Shown here: positions 18,069-27,054 of the stretch, piece after piece
Position numbering within the stretch: position 1 is the stretch's first letter
Layout of the letters: every line of letters starts with the position of its first letter
NCBI RefSeq assembly: GCF_000380165.1
Contig: NZ_KB904669.1
Span: 124,185 to 188,184 of the forward strand
Direction: 5' to 3'
DNA: 64,000 bases
Source: Wenjunlia vitaminophila DSM 41686
GTDB taxonomy: Bacteria; Actinomycetota; Actinomycetes; Streptomycetales; Streptomycetaceae
Position numbers and translations under genes: made by a program
Notes under the pieces: generated by a model
The model's input: the letters and a program-made list of their open reading frames with translations, nothing else
The model's database searches: none
What the model was told of the DNA's origin: nothing

Positions 18069-18089
18069 GATGTATCGAGTCGATACATC
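18069..18089. promoter_or_regulatory. Perfect palindrome of PadR-operator type
   Basis: GATGTATCGA (18069-18078), one centre base, then TCGATACATC (18080-18089) make a perfect 21-base palindrome. It contains the ATGT-N-ACAT pattern known for PadR-family operators. It lies 299 bases from the PBP start and 348 from padR. The rest of the 666-base gap (17771-18436) shows no gene. Confidence 0.6.
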
Positions 18090-18436
18090 GCAGTGGAATA
18101 CCGCCGACAGAACGGGGAACCCGATCACCAACCGGGAAGCCCCAGGAAGTCGAAAGTAAGCACAGAACGGACATCGATCGGGCGGAGCCTGGGACACCGG
18201 ACACCGCCCCGGAGCACCGACCCAGGACAACGGGCCCGGAGCACCGGACCGCGGCGCGCGAACGCCGCGGGAGCAAGGACCAGACGGAGGTCCACGAAGA
18301 AGCAGCCGGCCAGACGGACAGTCAGGAGACTTGATGACCAAGGCGACTGACGCCCCGCCAGCCACTCCGACAGGCGTCACGACCGCGGACACCCCTACAG
18401 TGGGCGTCCCAACAGCAGACAAGGGGGATGCGGGCC

Positions 18437-19210
18437 ATGAGCAGACGATCGAACATGCTCGAGTTCGCGGTCCTCGGTCTGCTGCGGGAGTCACCGATGC
18501 ACGGCTACGAGTTGCGCAAGCGGCTCAACACCCTGCTCGGAACGTTCCGCGCGTTCAGCTACGGCACGCTCTACCCGTGCCTGAAGGCGCTGGTCGCCAA
18601 GGGATGGTTGGTCGAAGAGGACAGTCCCCACCCGGATCCTCTCGCGGCACCGCTGTCCGGCCGGCGGGCGAAGATCGTCTACCGGCTCACCGCCGAAGGG
18701 AAGGAGCACTTCGAGGAGTTGCTCACCAATTCCGGGCCGGACGCCTGGGAGGACGAGCACTTCGGGGTGCGCTTCGCGTTCTTCGGCCAGACGGACAGGT
18801 CCGTCCGTATGCGGGTGCTCGAGGGACGGCGCAGCCGCCTCGAAGAGCGCCTGGACAAGATGCGGGCGTCACTCGCCCGCACCCGGGAACGGCTCGATGA
18901 CTACACGCTGGAGCTGCAACGCCACGGCATGGAGTCGGTCGAGCGCGAGGTGCGGTGGCTCAACGAGCTCATCGAGACCGAGCGGGCGGGACGCGAGGCA
19001 CGTCCGTCCACCGGTCCCGAGCCGTCCGCGCCCCGGGGCACGTCGGGTGCCGTGTCGGGAAGCGGCCCACGGGGCCGGGGCCCGACGCGTCCCGCCGGCC
19101 CGGAAGCCGGCGACACCGCCAACGGCTTGATCAAAACTGACCTCACCGACACGGGCGGCACAGCCCGGGACCGGGCATCCGGCCCCGACCCGTCCGACAC
19201 CACCACATGA
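18437..19210 (+). CDS. PadR-family transcriptional regulator
   Basis: A regulator of 257 residues. The N-terminal winged helix (about 1-95) reads [24 protein letters not shown] and [20 protein letters not shown], which is the PadR signature; a helical C-terminal dimer region ([30 protein letters not shown]) follows. The last 70 residues are Pro/Gly/Arg-rich and probably disordered. The ATG at 18437 is chosen over 18428 because AGGGGG ends nine bases before it. It lies 44 bases before ino1 and is probably cotranscribed with it, as in Streptomyces. The palindrome at 18069 is a candidate target. Confidence 0.9.
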   Translation: MSRRSNMLEFAVLGLLRESPMHGYELRKRLNTLLGTFRAFSYGTLYPCLKALVAKGWLVEEDSPHPDPLAAPLSGRRAKIVYRLTAEGKEHFEELLTNSGPDAWEDEHFGVRFAFFGQTDRSVRMRVLEGRRSRLEERLDKMRASLARTRERLDDYTLELQRHGMESVEREVRWLNELIETERAGREARPSTGPEPSAPRGTSGAVSGSGPRGRGPTRPAGPEAGDTANGLIKTDLTDTGGTARDRASGPDPSDTTT

Positions 19211-19254
19211 GGTTCGCCGCCGCGGACCTCGACAGACCACAGGGAGCATCCGGA

Positions 19255-20337
19255 ATGGGTTCGGTTCGCGTAGCCATCGTGGGCGTGGGCAACTGCGCCG
19301 CGTCGCTGGTGCAGGGCGTCGAGTACTACAAGGACGCCGACCCGGACAGCCGCGTGCCCGGCCTGATGCACGTGCGGTTCGGCGACTACCACGTGCGGGA
19401 CATCGAGTTCGTGGCCGCGTTCGACGTGGACGCGAAGAAGGTCGGCCAGGACCTCGCAGACGCCATCGGGGCCAGCGAGAACAACACCATCAAGATCTGC
19501 GACGTCCCGCCGACCGGTGTCACCGTCCAGCGCGGACACACCTACGACGGCCTGGGCAAGTACTACCGCCAGACCATCGAGGAGTCGGCCGACGAGCCGG
19601 TCGACGTGGTCCAGGTGCTCAGGGACCGCGAGGTCGACGTGCTGGTGTGCTACCTGCCGGTCGGTTCCGAGGACGCCGCCAAGTTCTACGCCCAGTGCGC
19701 GATCGACGCCAAGGTGGCGTTCGTCAACGCCCTGCCGGTGTTCATCGCGGGCACCAAGGAGTGGGCGGACAAGTTCACCGCGGCTGGCGTGCCGATCGTC
19801 GGCGACGACATCAAGTCCCAGGTGGGCGCCACCATCACCCACCGGGTGCTGGCCAAGCTGTTCGAGGACCGCGGGGTCGTCCTGGACCGCACCATGCAGC
19901 TCAACGTGGGCGGCAACATGGACTTCATGAACATGCTGGAGCGGGAGCGCCTGGAGTCCAAGAAGATCTCCAAGACCCAGGCGGTCACCTCCCAGATCCC
20001 CGACCGGGACCTCGGCGCGAAGAACGTGCACATCGGCCCGTCCGACTACGTGGCGTGGCTGGACGACCGCAAGTGGGCGTACGTGCGGCTCGAGGGCCGG
20101 GCCTTCGGTGACGTGCCGCTGAACCTCGAGTACAAGCTCGAGGTCTGGGACTCCCCCAACTCCGCCGGCGTGATCATCGACGCGCTGCGCGCTGCGAAGA
20201 TCGCCAAGGACCGCGGCGTCGGCGGCCCCATCCTGTCGGCGTCCTCCTACTTCATGAAGTCGCCCCCGGTGCAGTACTTCGACGACGAGGCGCGGGAGAA
20301 CGTGGAGAAGTTCATCCGCAACGAGGTCGAGCGCTAA
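19255..20337 (+). CDS. ino1: Inositol-3-phosphate synthase
   Basis: An enzyme of 360 residues that converts glucose 6-phosphate to inositol 3-phosphate using bound NAD, the first step to phosphatidylinositol and mycothiol. It begins [23 protein letters not shown] (dinucleotide fold). It contains [16 protein letters not shown] and LNVGGNMDF, then the C-terminal [16 protein letters not shown], all characteristic of the actinobacterial short form. The ATG at 19255 has AGGGAG about eight bases upstream. It follows padR and ends before a strong hairpin. Mycothiol supply links it functionally to the sigma-R thiol system also seen in this window. Confidence 0.95.
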   Translation: MGSVRVAIVGVGNCAASLVQGVEYYKDADPDSRVPGLMHVRFGDYHVRDIEFVAAFDVDAKKVGQDLADAIGASENNTIKICDVPPTGVTVQRGHTYDGLGKYYRQTIEESADEPVDVVQVLRDREVDVLVCYLPVGSEDAAKFYAQCAIDAKVAFVNALPVFIAGTKEWADKFTAAGVPIVGDDIKSQVGATITHRVLAKLFEDRGVVLDRTMQLNVGGNMDFMNMLERERLESKKISKTQAVTSQIPDRDLGAKNVHIGPSDYVAWLDDRKWAYVRLEGRAFGDVPLNLEYKLEVWDSPNSAGVIIDALRAAKIAKDRGVGGPILSASSYFMKSPPVQYFDDEARENVEKFIRNEVER

Positions 20338-20383
20338 CACCCCAGGGACCCGAGACACCCAGGGACGAGACACCCCAGGCACC

Positions 20384-20421
20384 CGCACGCCCCGGCGCCC
20401 ACGGCGCCGGGGCGGCGTGCG
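20384..20421. terminator. Terminator after ino1
   Basis: CGCACG plus CCCCGGCGCC (20384-20399) pairs with GGCGCCGGGG (20403-20412) and CGTGCG (20416-20421), with a three-base loop and one three-base bulge. It begins 47 bases after the ino1 stop. Confidence 0.7.
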
Positions 20422-20529
20422 TACCCGCCCCGGCACGGTGCGCCCGGCCCGGTGACCGGCGCCCCCTCGCCGCCGGGCGGGACCGGGAGCCATCGGGGGA
20501 CGTCGTCCTTTCCGTGCGACCCTGGCCCC

Positions 20530-21846
20530 GTGTCCTTTCTGCGCGATCTCGGCGAGCTGCTCCGGCTGCGGGACTTCCGGCAGCTCTTCGCGGTGCGGCT
20601 GCTCGCGCAGCTCTCCGACGGGGTGTACCAGGTGGCGCTCGCCGCGCACGTGGTGTTCTCCCCCGAGAAGCAGACCTCCCCCGCCGCCATCGCCTCCACC
20701 ATGGCGGTGCTCCTGCTGCCCTACTCGCTGCTCGGCCCGTTCACCGGGGTGCTGCTCGACCGCTGGCGGCGACGTCAGGCGCTGCTGTTCGGCAACCTGC
20801 TGCGGGCCGGCCTCGCCGCGGTGACCGCGGTCCTCATCCTCGCCCGGGTACCCGACTGGCTCTTCTACACCTCGGCCCTGTCGGTCACCGCGGTCAACCG
20901 GTTCGTGCTGGCCGGTCTCTCCGCAGCACTGCCGCGGGTGGTCCCGGCCCGCGACCTGCTCATGGCCAACGCGGTGTCACCGACCGCCGGCACGGTCGCC
21001 GCGGCGGCCGGGGGAGGGGTGGCCTTCGGAGTCAGCCTGTTCATAGCACGGGGCGCGGGGGCCGACGCGGTGGTGGTGGTGCTCGCCGCCGGGCTGTACC
21101 TGTGCGCGGCACTGGCCGCGCGGCGCATCCCGATCGACCTGCTCGGTCCGGACCGGACGCAGGTCCCGCCCCGACTCACCGCGGCGTTCGCCGACGCCCT
21201 GCGCGGTCTCGCCGCGGGGCTGCGCCACCTGGCGTCGCGCCGTCAGGCCGCCCGCACCCTCGCGGCGATGGGTGCCATGCGGTTCGGGTACGGCGCGTTG
21301 ACCGTGATGGTGCTGATGCTCTGCCGCTACGCGTTCACCCCGGGGGGCGGTTCGTCGGGTGAGGACGACTCCTCGGGCGGCCTGGCGCTGCTGGGGCTCG
21401 CCGTGGGGCTCTCCGGAGCGGGGTTCTTCACCGCCGCGCTGGTCACCCCCTGGGCGACCCGCAAGGTCGGGGTCACCGGCTGGATCACCCTGTGCGCGGC
21501 GCTCTCCGCGGTCTTCGTGCCGTCCCTGGGGCTGCCCTTCGCGGTGGCCCCGACGCTGGGGGCGGCCTTCGTCCTCGGCGTGGTCACCCAGGGCGCCAAG
21601 ATCGCCACCGACACGGTGGTGCAGAACACCGTGGACGACTCCTACCGAGGGCGGGTCTTCGCCCTGTACGACGTCCTGTTCAACGTCTCCTTCGTCGCCG
21701 CGGCGGCCTTCGCCGCGGCGATGCTCCCCCCGGACGGGAAGTCGTCGGCGCTGCTGCTGGTGGTGTCGGGCCTCTACGCGGCGACCGCCGTGCTGTACGC
21801 GCATGCCATGCGCAACAGGCCGTTTGTCCGCGTTCCACGGGGTTAG
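20530..21846 (+). CDS. MFS transporter
   Basis: A polytopic membrane protein of 438 residues with about twelve hydrophobic helices in two halves. It begins FLRDLGELLRLRDFRQLFAVRLLAQLSDGVYQVALA, followed by the loop LLDRWRRRQ, the MFS DR-x-R-R/G-type motif between helices 2 and 3. The later half has DTVVQNTVDDSYRGRVFALYDVLFN, the MFS_3/enterobactin-exporter pattern. The start is uncertain: GTG at 20530 begins just before the conserved region, while a GTG at 20452 would add 26 residues. The gene stands alone between ino1 and a small anchored protein; no substrate can be assigned. Confidence 0.82.
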   Translation: MSFLRDLGELLRLRDFRQLFAVRLLAQLSDGVYQVALAAHVVFSPEKQTSPAAIASTMAVLLLPYSLLGPFTGVLLDRWRRRQALLFGNLLRAGLAAVTAVLILARVPDWLFYTSALSVTAVNRFVLAGLSAALPRVVPARDLLMANAVSPTAGTVAAAAGGGVAFGVSLFIARGAGADAVVVVLAAGLYLCAALAARRIPIDLLGPDRTQVPPRLTAAFADALRGLAAGLRHLASRRQAARTLAAMGAMRFGYGALTVMVLMLCRYAFTPGGGSSGEDDSSGGLALLGLAVGLSGAGFFTAALVTPWATRKVGVTGWITLCAALSAVFVPSLGLPFAVAPTLGAAFVLGVVTQGAKIATDTVVQNTVDDSYRGRVFALYDVLFNVSFVAAAAFAAAMLPPDGKSSALLLVVSGLYAATAVLYAHAMRNRPFVRVPRG

Positions 21847-21949
21847 TGCGGCACTGCGACAGGGCTGTGACGAAAGGGGGTGTGGTGATGTCGGCCCAGC
21901 CCTATAACCTGCGCTGTCTGAAAGTCATACCATCGCAGAGGACCACAGC

Positions 21950-22519
21950 ATGACCACCCCCCAGCAGCCCCAGGGCGGCAACCCGTTCGCGCAGCCCCAG
22001 GGCGGCGGCTACGGCTACCCACAGGGCGGCAACCCCTACGGCCAGACCCAGCCCCAACCCCAGGGCGGCGGCTACGGCTACCCGCAGACGGGGAACCCCT
22101 ACGGTCAGCCCCAACCCCAGGGCGGCTTCCCCGGCGGCGCTCCCCAGCCCTCCCCGTACCTGAACCAGGGCGGCGGCTTCCCACCCGGCGGCCCGGCGCC
22201 GGCCCCGACCCGTCAGCGTCCGCCGGTGCGCAAGATCCTGGGGTTCATCGTGCCGATCGCGGGGCTGCTGATCGCCATCGGCGGCTACTTCATCGGCAAC
22301 GACACCGAGGCCAAGTCGGCGGACGTGGGCGACTGCGTCAAGGTGACGGGCAACGAGATCGACGCGAAGCTGAAGATCGTGGACTGCACCTCACCGGACG
22401 CCAACTTCAAGGTCATGGACAAGAAGAAGCCCAACGGCTGCGACCAGAACAAGTACGCCGAGTACCAGGAGACCGGACGGGGCGAGGACATCGCGCTCTG
22501 CCTCACCCCTGTGGGCTAG
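21950..22519 (+). CDS. Membrane-anchored protein with Gly/Pro/Gln-rich N-terminus (LppU/SCO3897-like)
   Basis: A protein of 189 residues. Residues 1-95 are made of PQGG/GYGYPQ repeats and probably disordered in the cytoplasm. One membrane helix follows (ILGFIVPIAGLLIAIGGYFI), then an outside domain of about 75 residues with four cysteines (DVGDCVKV, VDCTSP, NGCDQNK, ALCLTPVG), likely two disulfides. Small extracytoplasmic domains of this Cys pattern occur in actinobacterial LppU-like proteins; function is unknown. The ATG at 21950 is preceded by GCAGAGGA. It is followed by two parS-type sites before cca. Confidence 0.75.
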   Translation: MTTPQQPQGGNPFAQPQGGGYGYPQGGNPYGQTQPQPQGGGYGYPQTGNPYGQPQPQGGFPGGAPQPSPYLNQGGGFPPGGPAPAPTRQRPPVRKILGFIVPIAGLLIAIGGYFIGNDTEAKSADVGDCVKVTGNEIDAKLKIVDCTSPDANFKVMDKKKPNGCDQNKYAEYQETGRGEDIALCLTPVG

Positions 22520-22551
22520 TGCCACTAGGGAACCAGCCAACCCAGGTGGTG

Positions 22552-22567
22552 TGTTTCATGTGAAACA
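22552..22567. promoter_or_regulatory. parS-like site 1
   Basis: TGTTTCATGTGAAACA, one base away from the consensus TGTTTCACGTGAAACA. It is a ParB-binding partition site in the gap after 22519. Confidence 0.75.
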
Positions 22568-22736
22568 CACCACCCATGGGCTTTACCGGGCCCCACCGCC
22601 CAGAGCAGTACCGTGGCTGACGCCTGACACCTCAGTCCTTTCCACGTCACCTTCCCCGTTCCCACCAGGTCGGCTCTCCGGGCAGGTCGCAACGGAGTAG
22701 GCGGCCCGGTGAGGCCCCGCACGTGTCGTGGTGGCT

Positions 22737-22752
22737 GGTTTCACGTGAAACC
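22737..22752. promoter_or_regulatory. parS-like site 2
   Basis: GGTTTCACGTGAAACC has the perfect 14-base palindromic core with changed outer bases. It lies between the convergent small anchored-protein gene and cca. Confidence 0.8.
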
Positions 22753-22780
22753 AGCCACCACGGTGTCTGCCATCGCGCCC

Positions 22781-24295
22781 TCAGGCCCCGCCTTCCCGCT
22801 CACCCCACCACTTGCGCAGCTCCTCCACCGCCGCGTCGTGACCCAGCGGCCCCTTCTCCAGGCGGAGTTCCATCAGGTGCTGGTAGGCGCGGCCGACCTC
22901 GGGGCCGGGCGGGATCCCCAGGACGGACATGATCTCGTTCCCGTTGAGGTCGGGGCGGATCGCGTCCAGCTCCTCCTGTTCCTTCAGCCGGGCGATCCGC
23001 TCCTCCAGGCCGTCGTAGGCACGGGACAGGGCCGCCGCCTTGCGCTTGTTGCGGGTGGTGCAGTCGGAGCGGGTGAGCTTGTGCAGCCGGTCCAGCAGCG
23101 GTCCCGCGTCGCGCACGTAACGACGGACCGCGGAGTCGGTCCACTCCCCGGTGCCGTAGCCGTGGAAGCGCAGGTGCAGTTCGACCAGCCGGGAGACGTC
23201 CTTGACCAGCTCGTTGGGGTACTTCAGCTTGGTCATCCGGGAACGCGTCATCTTCGCCCCGACCACCTCGTGGTGGTGGAACGAGACCCGGCCGTCCGAC
23301 TCGAAGCGGCGGGTCCTCGGCTTGCCGATGTCGTGGAGCAACGCCGCGAGCCGCAGCGTCAGGTCGGGGCCGCCGCCGGGCTGGTCGGCCGGTCCCTCCA
23401 GGTCCATGGCCTGCTCCAGCACGGTCAGCGAGTGCTGGTAGACGTCCTTGTGCCGGTGGTGCTCGTCCCGCTCCAGGCGCAGCGCCGGCAGCTCGGGCAG
23501 CACCCGTTCGGCGAGCCCGGTCTCCACCATCAGGTGCAGCCCCTTGGTCGGGTGGTCGGACAGGACCAGCTTGGACAGCTCGTCCCGCACCCGCTCGGCG
23601 GAGACGATCTCGATCCGGTCGGCCATGTCCCGCATCGCGGCCACCACCTCGGGGGCCACCGCGAAGTCGAGCTGGGCGGCGAACCGCGCCGCCCGCATCA
23701 TCCGCAGCGGGTCGTCGGAGAACGACTGCTGCGGGGTGCTCGGGGTGCGCAGCTCCCGCCGGGCCAGGTCGGCGAGACCCCCGTGCGGGTCGATGAACGT
23801 CTTGTCCGGAAGTGCGACCGCCATCGCGTTGACCGTGAAGTCCCGGCGGACCAGGTCCTCCTCGATCGAGTCCCCGTAGGTGACCTCCGGCTTGCGGGAG
23901 GTGCGGTCGTACTCCTCGGCCCGGTAGGTGGTGATCTCCAGGTGGAAGCTCTGGGCCCCCGGGCCCGTGCCGGTCAGCGTCTTGCGGCAGCCCACGGTGC
24001 CGAACGCGATGCCCACCTCCCAGACCGCGTCCGCCCAGCGGCGCACGATCTTCAGGACCTGCTCGGGGTGGGCGTCCGTGGTGAAGTCCAGGTCGTTGCC
24101 GAGGCGACCCAGGAGCGCGTCCCGCACCGAGCCCCCGACCAGGGCCAGGCTGTGGCCGGCCTCCTGGAATCTGCGGGCCAGGTCGTCGGCGACGGGGGAG
24201 ACGCGCAGCAACTCGCTCACCGCCCGGCGTTGCGCCTGGCTCAGCGCGGAAGGGGACTGCGGCAGGGTACGGCTGTCATGATTGGCGTTCGGCAC
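22781..24295 (-). CDS. cca: CCA tRNA nucleotidyltransferase
   Basis: This enzyme adds or repairs the 3' CCA of tRNAs. It has 504 residues. The class II nucleotidyltransferase head has LVGGSVRDALLGRLGNDLDFTTDA with the metal-binding DxD, then RRDFTVNAMA and DDPLRMMRAARFAAQ. A C-terminal HD domain follows (LAALLHDIGKPRTR ... SFHHHEVVGAK), usual in this actinobacterial type. GTG at 24295 gives the VPNANHDS start I remember for Streptomyces homologues; GTG at 24334 is an alternative. It is relevant that tRNA-Ala(TGC) in this window does not encode its own CCA. It is divergent from the DUF6049 gene. Confidence 0.94.
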   Translation of the reverse strand: MPNANHDSRTLPQSPSALSQAQRRAVSELLRVSPVADDLARRFQEAGHSLALVGGSVRDALLGRLGNDLDFTTDAHPEQVLKIVRRWADAVWEVGIAFGTVGCRKTLTGTGPGAQSFHLEITTYRAEEYDRTSRKPEVTYGDSIEEDLVRRDFTVNAMAVALPDKTFIDPHGGLADLARRELRTPSTPQQSFSDDPLRMMRAARFAAQLDFAVAPEVVAAMRDMADRIEIVSAERVRDELSKLVLSDHPTKGLHLMVETGLAERVLPELPALRLERDEHHRHKDVYQHSLTVLEQAMDLEGPADQPGGGPDLTLRLAALLHDIGKPRTRRFESDGRVSFHHHEVVGAKMTRSRMTKLKYPNELVKDVSRLVELHLRFHGYGTGEWTDSAVRRYVRDAGPLLDRLHKLTRSDCTTRNKRKAAALSRAYDGLEERIARLKEQEELDAIRPDLNGNEIMSVLGIPPGPEVGRAYQHLMELRLEKGPLGHDAAVEELRKWWGEREGGA

Positions 24296-24497
24296 AACAG
24301 AAAAGGGTACGGGCCCACGGCGACCCGAGCTCACCCGTTATCGGTGCTGTCGGCAACGAGGTGCGCGTCCGGGGGAAACACCCGCGCCACCAACCCGGCC
24401 ATGATCTTGCCGACGACCACGCGCCCCGTCGTACCTCGTTACCATTCCAGGAGCGATTACTAGGGGATCTCCGACGAACACCGAGGGCGGCGAACGC

Positions 24498-27011
24498 GTG
24501 GGCAAGGCGGCACGTCATCGTGGTACGACCCCTGCCTGGGCCCGAGCGCGCCGAGCCGGTGCGCTGCTGGCCGGCGGGCTGCTGTTGGCCGGCGCGCTGA
24601 CGCCGGCCGCGGTGGCCACCACCCCGGCGAGCCGGACCGCCCCGGCAGGCCAGCACCAGCAGCCGCAGAAGAGACAGAAGCAGAACTCCGACGACCGCAC
24701 CGTGCGGGTCGCCCTCAACGAGATGTCCCCGGCGGTGCCGACCGAGAACGGCACCGTGACGCTCACCGGCACGGTCACCAACACGGGCAGGTCCACCGTC
24801 ACCGACGCGCACGTCGGGGTCCGGGTGGGCCTCAACGGGCAGCCGATGGCCAGCCGCAGCCACCTGGCCGAGATCGCCCAGCGCACCGACTTCACCTACG
24901 ACGACGGCGACGAGATCCCGGACCGGGTCGCCGACCTGCCGTCGCTGTCCCCCGGCGTCAGCCACCCGTTCACCCTCCAGGTGCCGGTCAAGGAGCTGAA
25001 CCTGCGGGGCAACGGCGTCTACCAGCTCGGTGTCTCCCTCACCGGGGAGACGAAGAAGACCTCGGGCCCCCAGGTGCTGGGCATCGTCCGCACCTTCGTG
25101 CCGTGGTACCCCGACCCGAACCAGACCAAGCACACACAGGTCACCATGGTCTGGCCAGTGATCGACCGCCCGCACATGGACGCCCGCACCGACGCGGACA
25201 CCCGGCGGACCCCCGTGCTCAGGGACGACCGCCTCGCCGCCGACCTGGCCCCGGGAGGGCGCCTGGGACAGTTGGTGAGCGTCGGCAAGGACCTGCCGGT
25301 CACCTGGGTCGTCGATCCGGACCTGCTGGCCACCGTGGACACGATGGCCGACGGGTACAAGGTCGCGGCCGACGACGTCTCCATCCAGGACGCCGAGCCG
25401 GGCACCGGCTCGGAGGTCGCCGCCCGGTGGCTGAACGAGTTCCGGGCCGCCGTCCGGGGCAAGCAGGTGATCGCCCTGCCGTTCGCCGACCCCGACCTGG
25501 CGTCGATCGCCCACCGCGGCAAGAACGTCCCCGAGACGCTGGTGCACCTGGACTCGGCCCAGCAACTGGCCGTGGAGACCACCAGGACCGTCCTCGGGGT
25601 GGAACCCCGCACCGACGTGGCCTGGCCGATGGACGGCGCCGCCGACCGCTCCGTGGTGAACGTCGCCCGGGCGACCAAGGCCGACACGGTGATCGTCAAC
25701 AGCTCCGCCCTGGGCTCCGGCTCCATGGACCGCACCCCCGACTCCCCCCGCCCGCTCGGCGGCGGCGCCACCGCCCTGGTGGCGGACTCCGCGCTGTCCA
25801 CGGCCTTCGACGGGGACAACGCGGTGGCCGGCGAGTCCACGCTCGCCGTGCAGCAGTTCCTCGCCCAGTCCCTGATGATCACCATGGAGGCGCCGAGCAG
25901 CAAGCGCAGCATCCTGGTCGCCCCCCAGCGGTGGCCCACCGCCAGCGCGGCCCAGACGATGGCCAAGGCCCTGGTCGAGGGGCGGGACGGCGGATGGATC
26001 ACCCCGGTGGACCTGCGCACCCTCGAGCGGGCGGCCCCCGACAAGGGCGCTGACCGCACCCTGCCGCCGGCCTCCGAGTATCCGGGCCGACTGCGCAAAC
26101 AGGAGCTGAGCACGGCCACGTTCGGCCAGATCCGGGACACCCAGGACTCGCTCCGCGGGTTCCTGCAGATCCTGTCCCGCAAGGACCGGGCGGACACCCC
26201 GTTCAGCAACGCCGTGCTGCGGTCCATGTCGAACTCCTGGCGGACCGATGCCGCGGCCGGCAGGGCCTACCGCGCCTCCCTCCAGGAACACCTGTCGGGG
26301 CTCAGGAACGCGGTCCGCATCCGGGACAAGTCCGATGTGACCCTCTCCGGAAGCAGCGGCACCCTCCAGGTCACCGTGGAGAACAACCTCAACCAGAAGG
26401 TCGAGAACCTGGTCCTGGAACTGCGCTCCACCCAGAAGCAGCGCTTCACGGTGGGCCAGGCCCAGAAGGTGACGATCGACGGGCGGCACCGCAAGTCGTT
26501 CGAGTTCCCCACCTCCGCGCACGCCAACGGGCGCGCGACCGTGGTGGCCCAGCTCCTCACCGAGGACGGGGTGCCCTACGGCGAGCCGGTGACGTTCCAG
26601 GTCAACGTCACCTCGGTGACCGGAACCGTACTCATCGTCATCGCCTGCGGTGTGCTGCTGCTCATACTCGCCGGGGCGCGGATGTACCGGCAGCGCAAAA
26701 GGGCGGCGCTCCAGGACGGCACGGGGGCCGACCACGACGGTGCCGCCGAGGACGCCGAGGACGCCGTCCCCCACGAGGAGGCCGAGGACGACGCCGTCCG
26801 CGGCGCCGTGGACGGGGGCGACCGCGGGCCGTTCGACGACGGTGGGGAGTCGACGGGCGACGTCCCGCACGGCGCCGGCTGGCCGGAACCTGCCGGCACC
26901 CCCGGCTGGGAGCCGGGGGCGGCGCGGGAGCGACGGTCGGGTGACCCCGGCCCGGACACTGCGGACGGTGACCCGGTACCGGACGCCGCGGATGAGAAAG
27001 TAGAGCGGTAG
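24498..27011 (+). CDS. DUF6049-family secreted membrane-anchored protein
   Basis: A protein of 837 residues. The signal sequence (about 1-42) reads RRAGALLAGGLLLAGALTPAAVA. A large outside region follows, with an N-terminal beta-sandwich-like part (LTGTVTNTGRSTVTDAHVGVRVGLNG) and a central part with VTWVVDPDLL, WLNEFRAAVRGKQVIALPFADPDL and RTDVAWPMDGAADRSVV, resembling a TIM-barrel/deacetylase-like region. A second Ig-like domain precedes one C-terminal helix (GTVLIVIACGVLLLILAGARMY) and an acidic cytoplasmic tail. This architecture sits just upstream of murJ in actinomycetes in my recollection, suggesting a wall-assembly role; function is unproven. The GTG at 24498 is used. It ends 43 bases before murJ. 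Confidence 0.8.
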   Translation: MGKAARHRGTTPAWARARRAGALLAGGLLLAGALTPAAVATTPASRTAPAGQHQQPQKRQKQNSDDRTVRVALNEMSPAVPTENGTVTLTGTVTNTGRSTVTDAHVGVRVGLNGQPMASRSHLAEIAQRTDFTYDDGDEIPDRVADLPSLSPGVSHPFTLQVPVKELNLRGNGVYQLGVSLTGETKKTSGPQVLGIVRTFVPWYPDPNQTKHTQVTMVWPVIDRPHMDARTDADTRRTPVLRDDRLAADLAPGGRLGQLVSVGKDLPVTWVVDPDLLATVDTMADGYKVAADDVSIQDAEPGTGSEVAARWLNEFRAAVRGKQVIALPFADPDLASIAHRGKNVPETLVHLDSAQQLAVETTRTVLGVEPRTDVAWPMDGAADRSVVNVARATKADTVIVNSSALGSGSMDRTPDSPRPLGGGATALVADSALSTAFDGDNAVAGESTLAVQQFLAQSLMITMEAPSSKRSILVAPQRWPTASAAQTMAKALVEGRDGGWITPVDLRTLERAAPDKGADRTLPPASEYPGRLRKQELSTATFGQIRDTQDSLRGFLQILSRKDRADTPFSNAVLRSMSNSWRTDAAAGRAYRASLQEHLSGLRNAVRIRDKSDVTLSGSSGTLQVTVENNLNQKVENLVLELRSTQKQRFTVGQAQKVTIDGRHRKSFEFPTSAHANGRATVVAQLLTEDGVPYGEPVTFQVNVTSVTGTVLIVIACGVLLLILAGARMYRQRKRAALQDGTGADHDGAAEDAEDAVPHEEAEDDAVRGAVDGGDRGPFDDGGESTGDVPHGAGWPEPAGTPGWEPGAARERRSGDPGPDTADGDPVPDAADEKVER

Positions 27012-27054
27012 GTGGGGTCGTGCCTCGTGCCCGGCCGGACAAGAGGGGTGCCGC

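Noticed and set aside
17771-18436. A gene in the long gap between the PBP and padR
   Set aside because: Frames here have no ribosome binding site or protein-like composition; the region is better read as regulatory.
18901-20649. Long antisense frame opposite padR, ino1 and the MFS gene start
   Set aside because: It is the high-G+C mirror of strongly conserved genes on the plus strand and its sequence has no domain.
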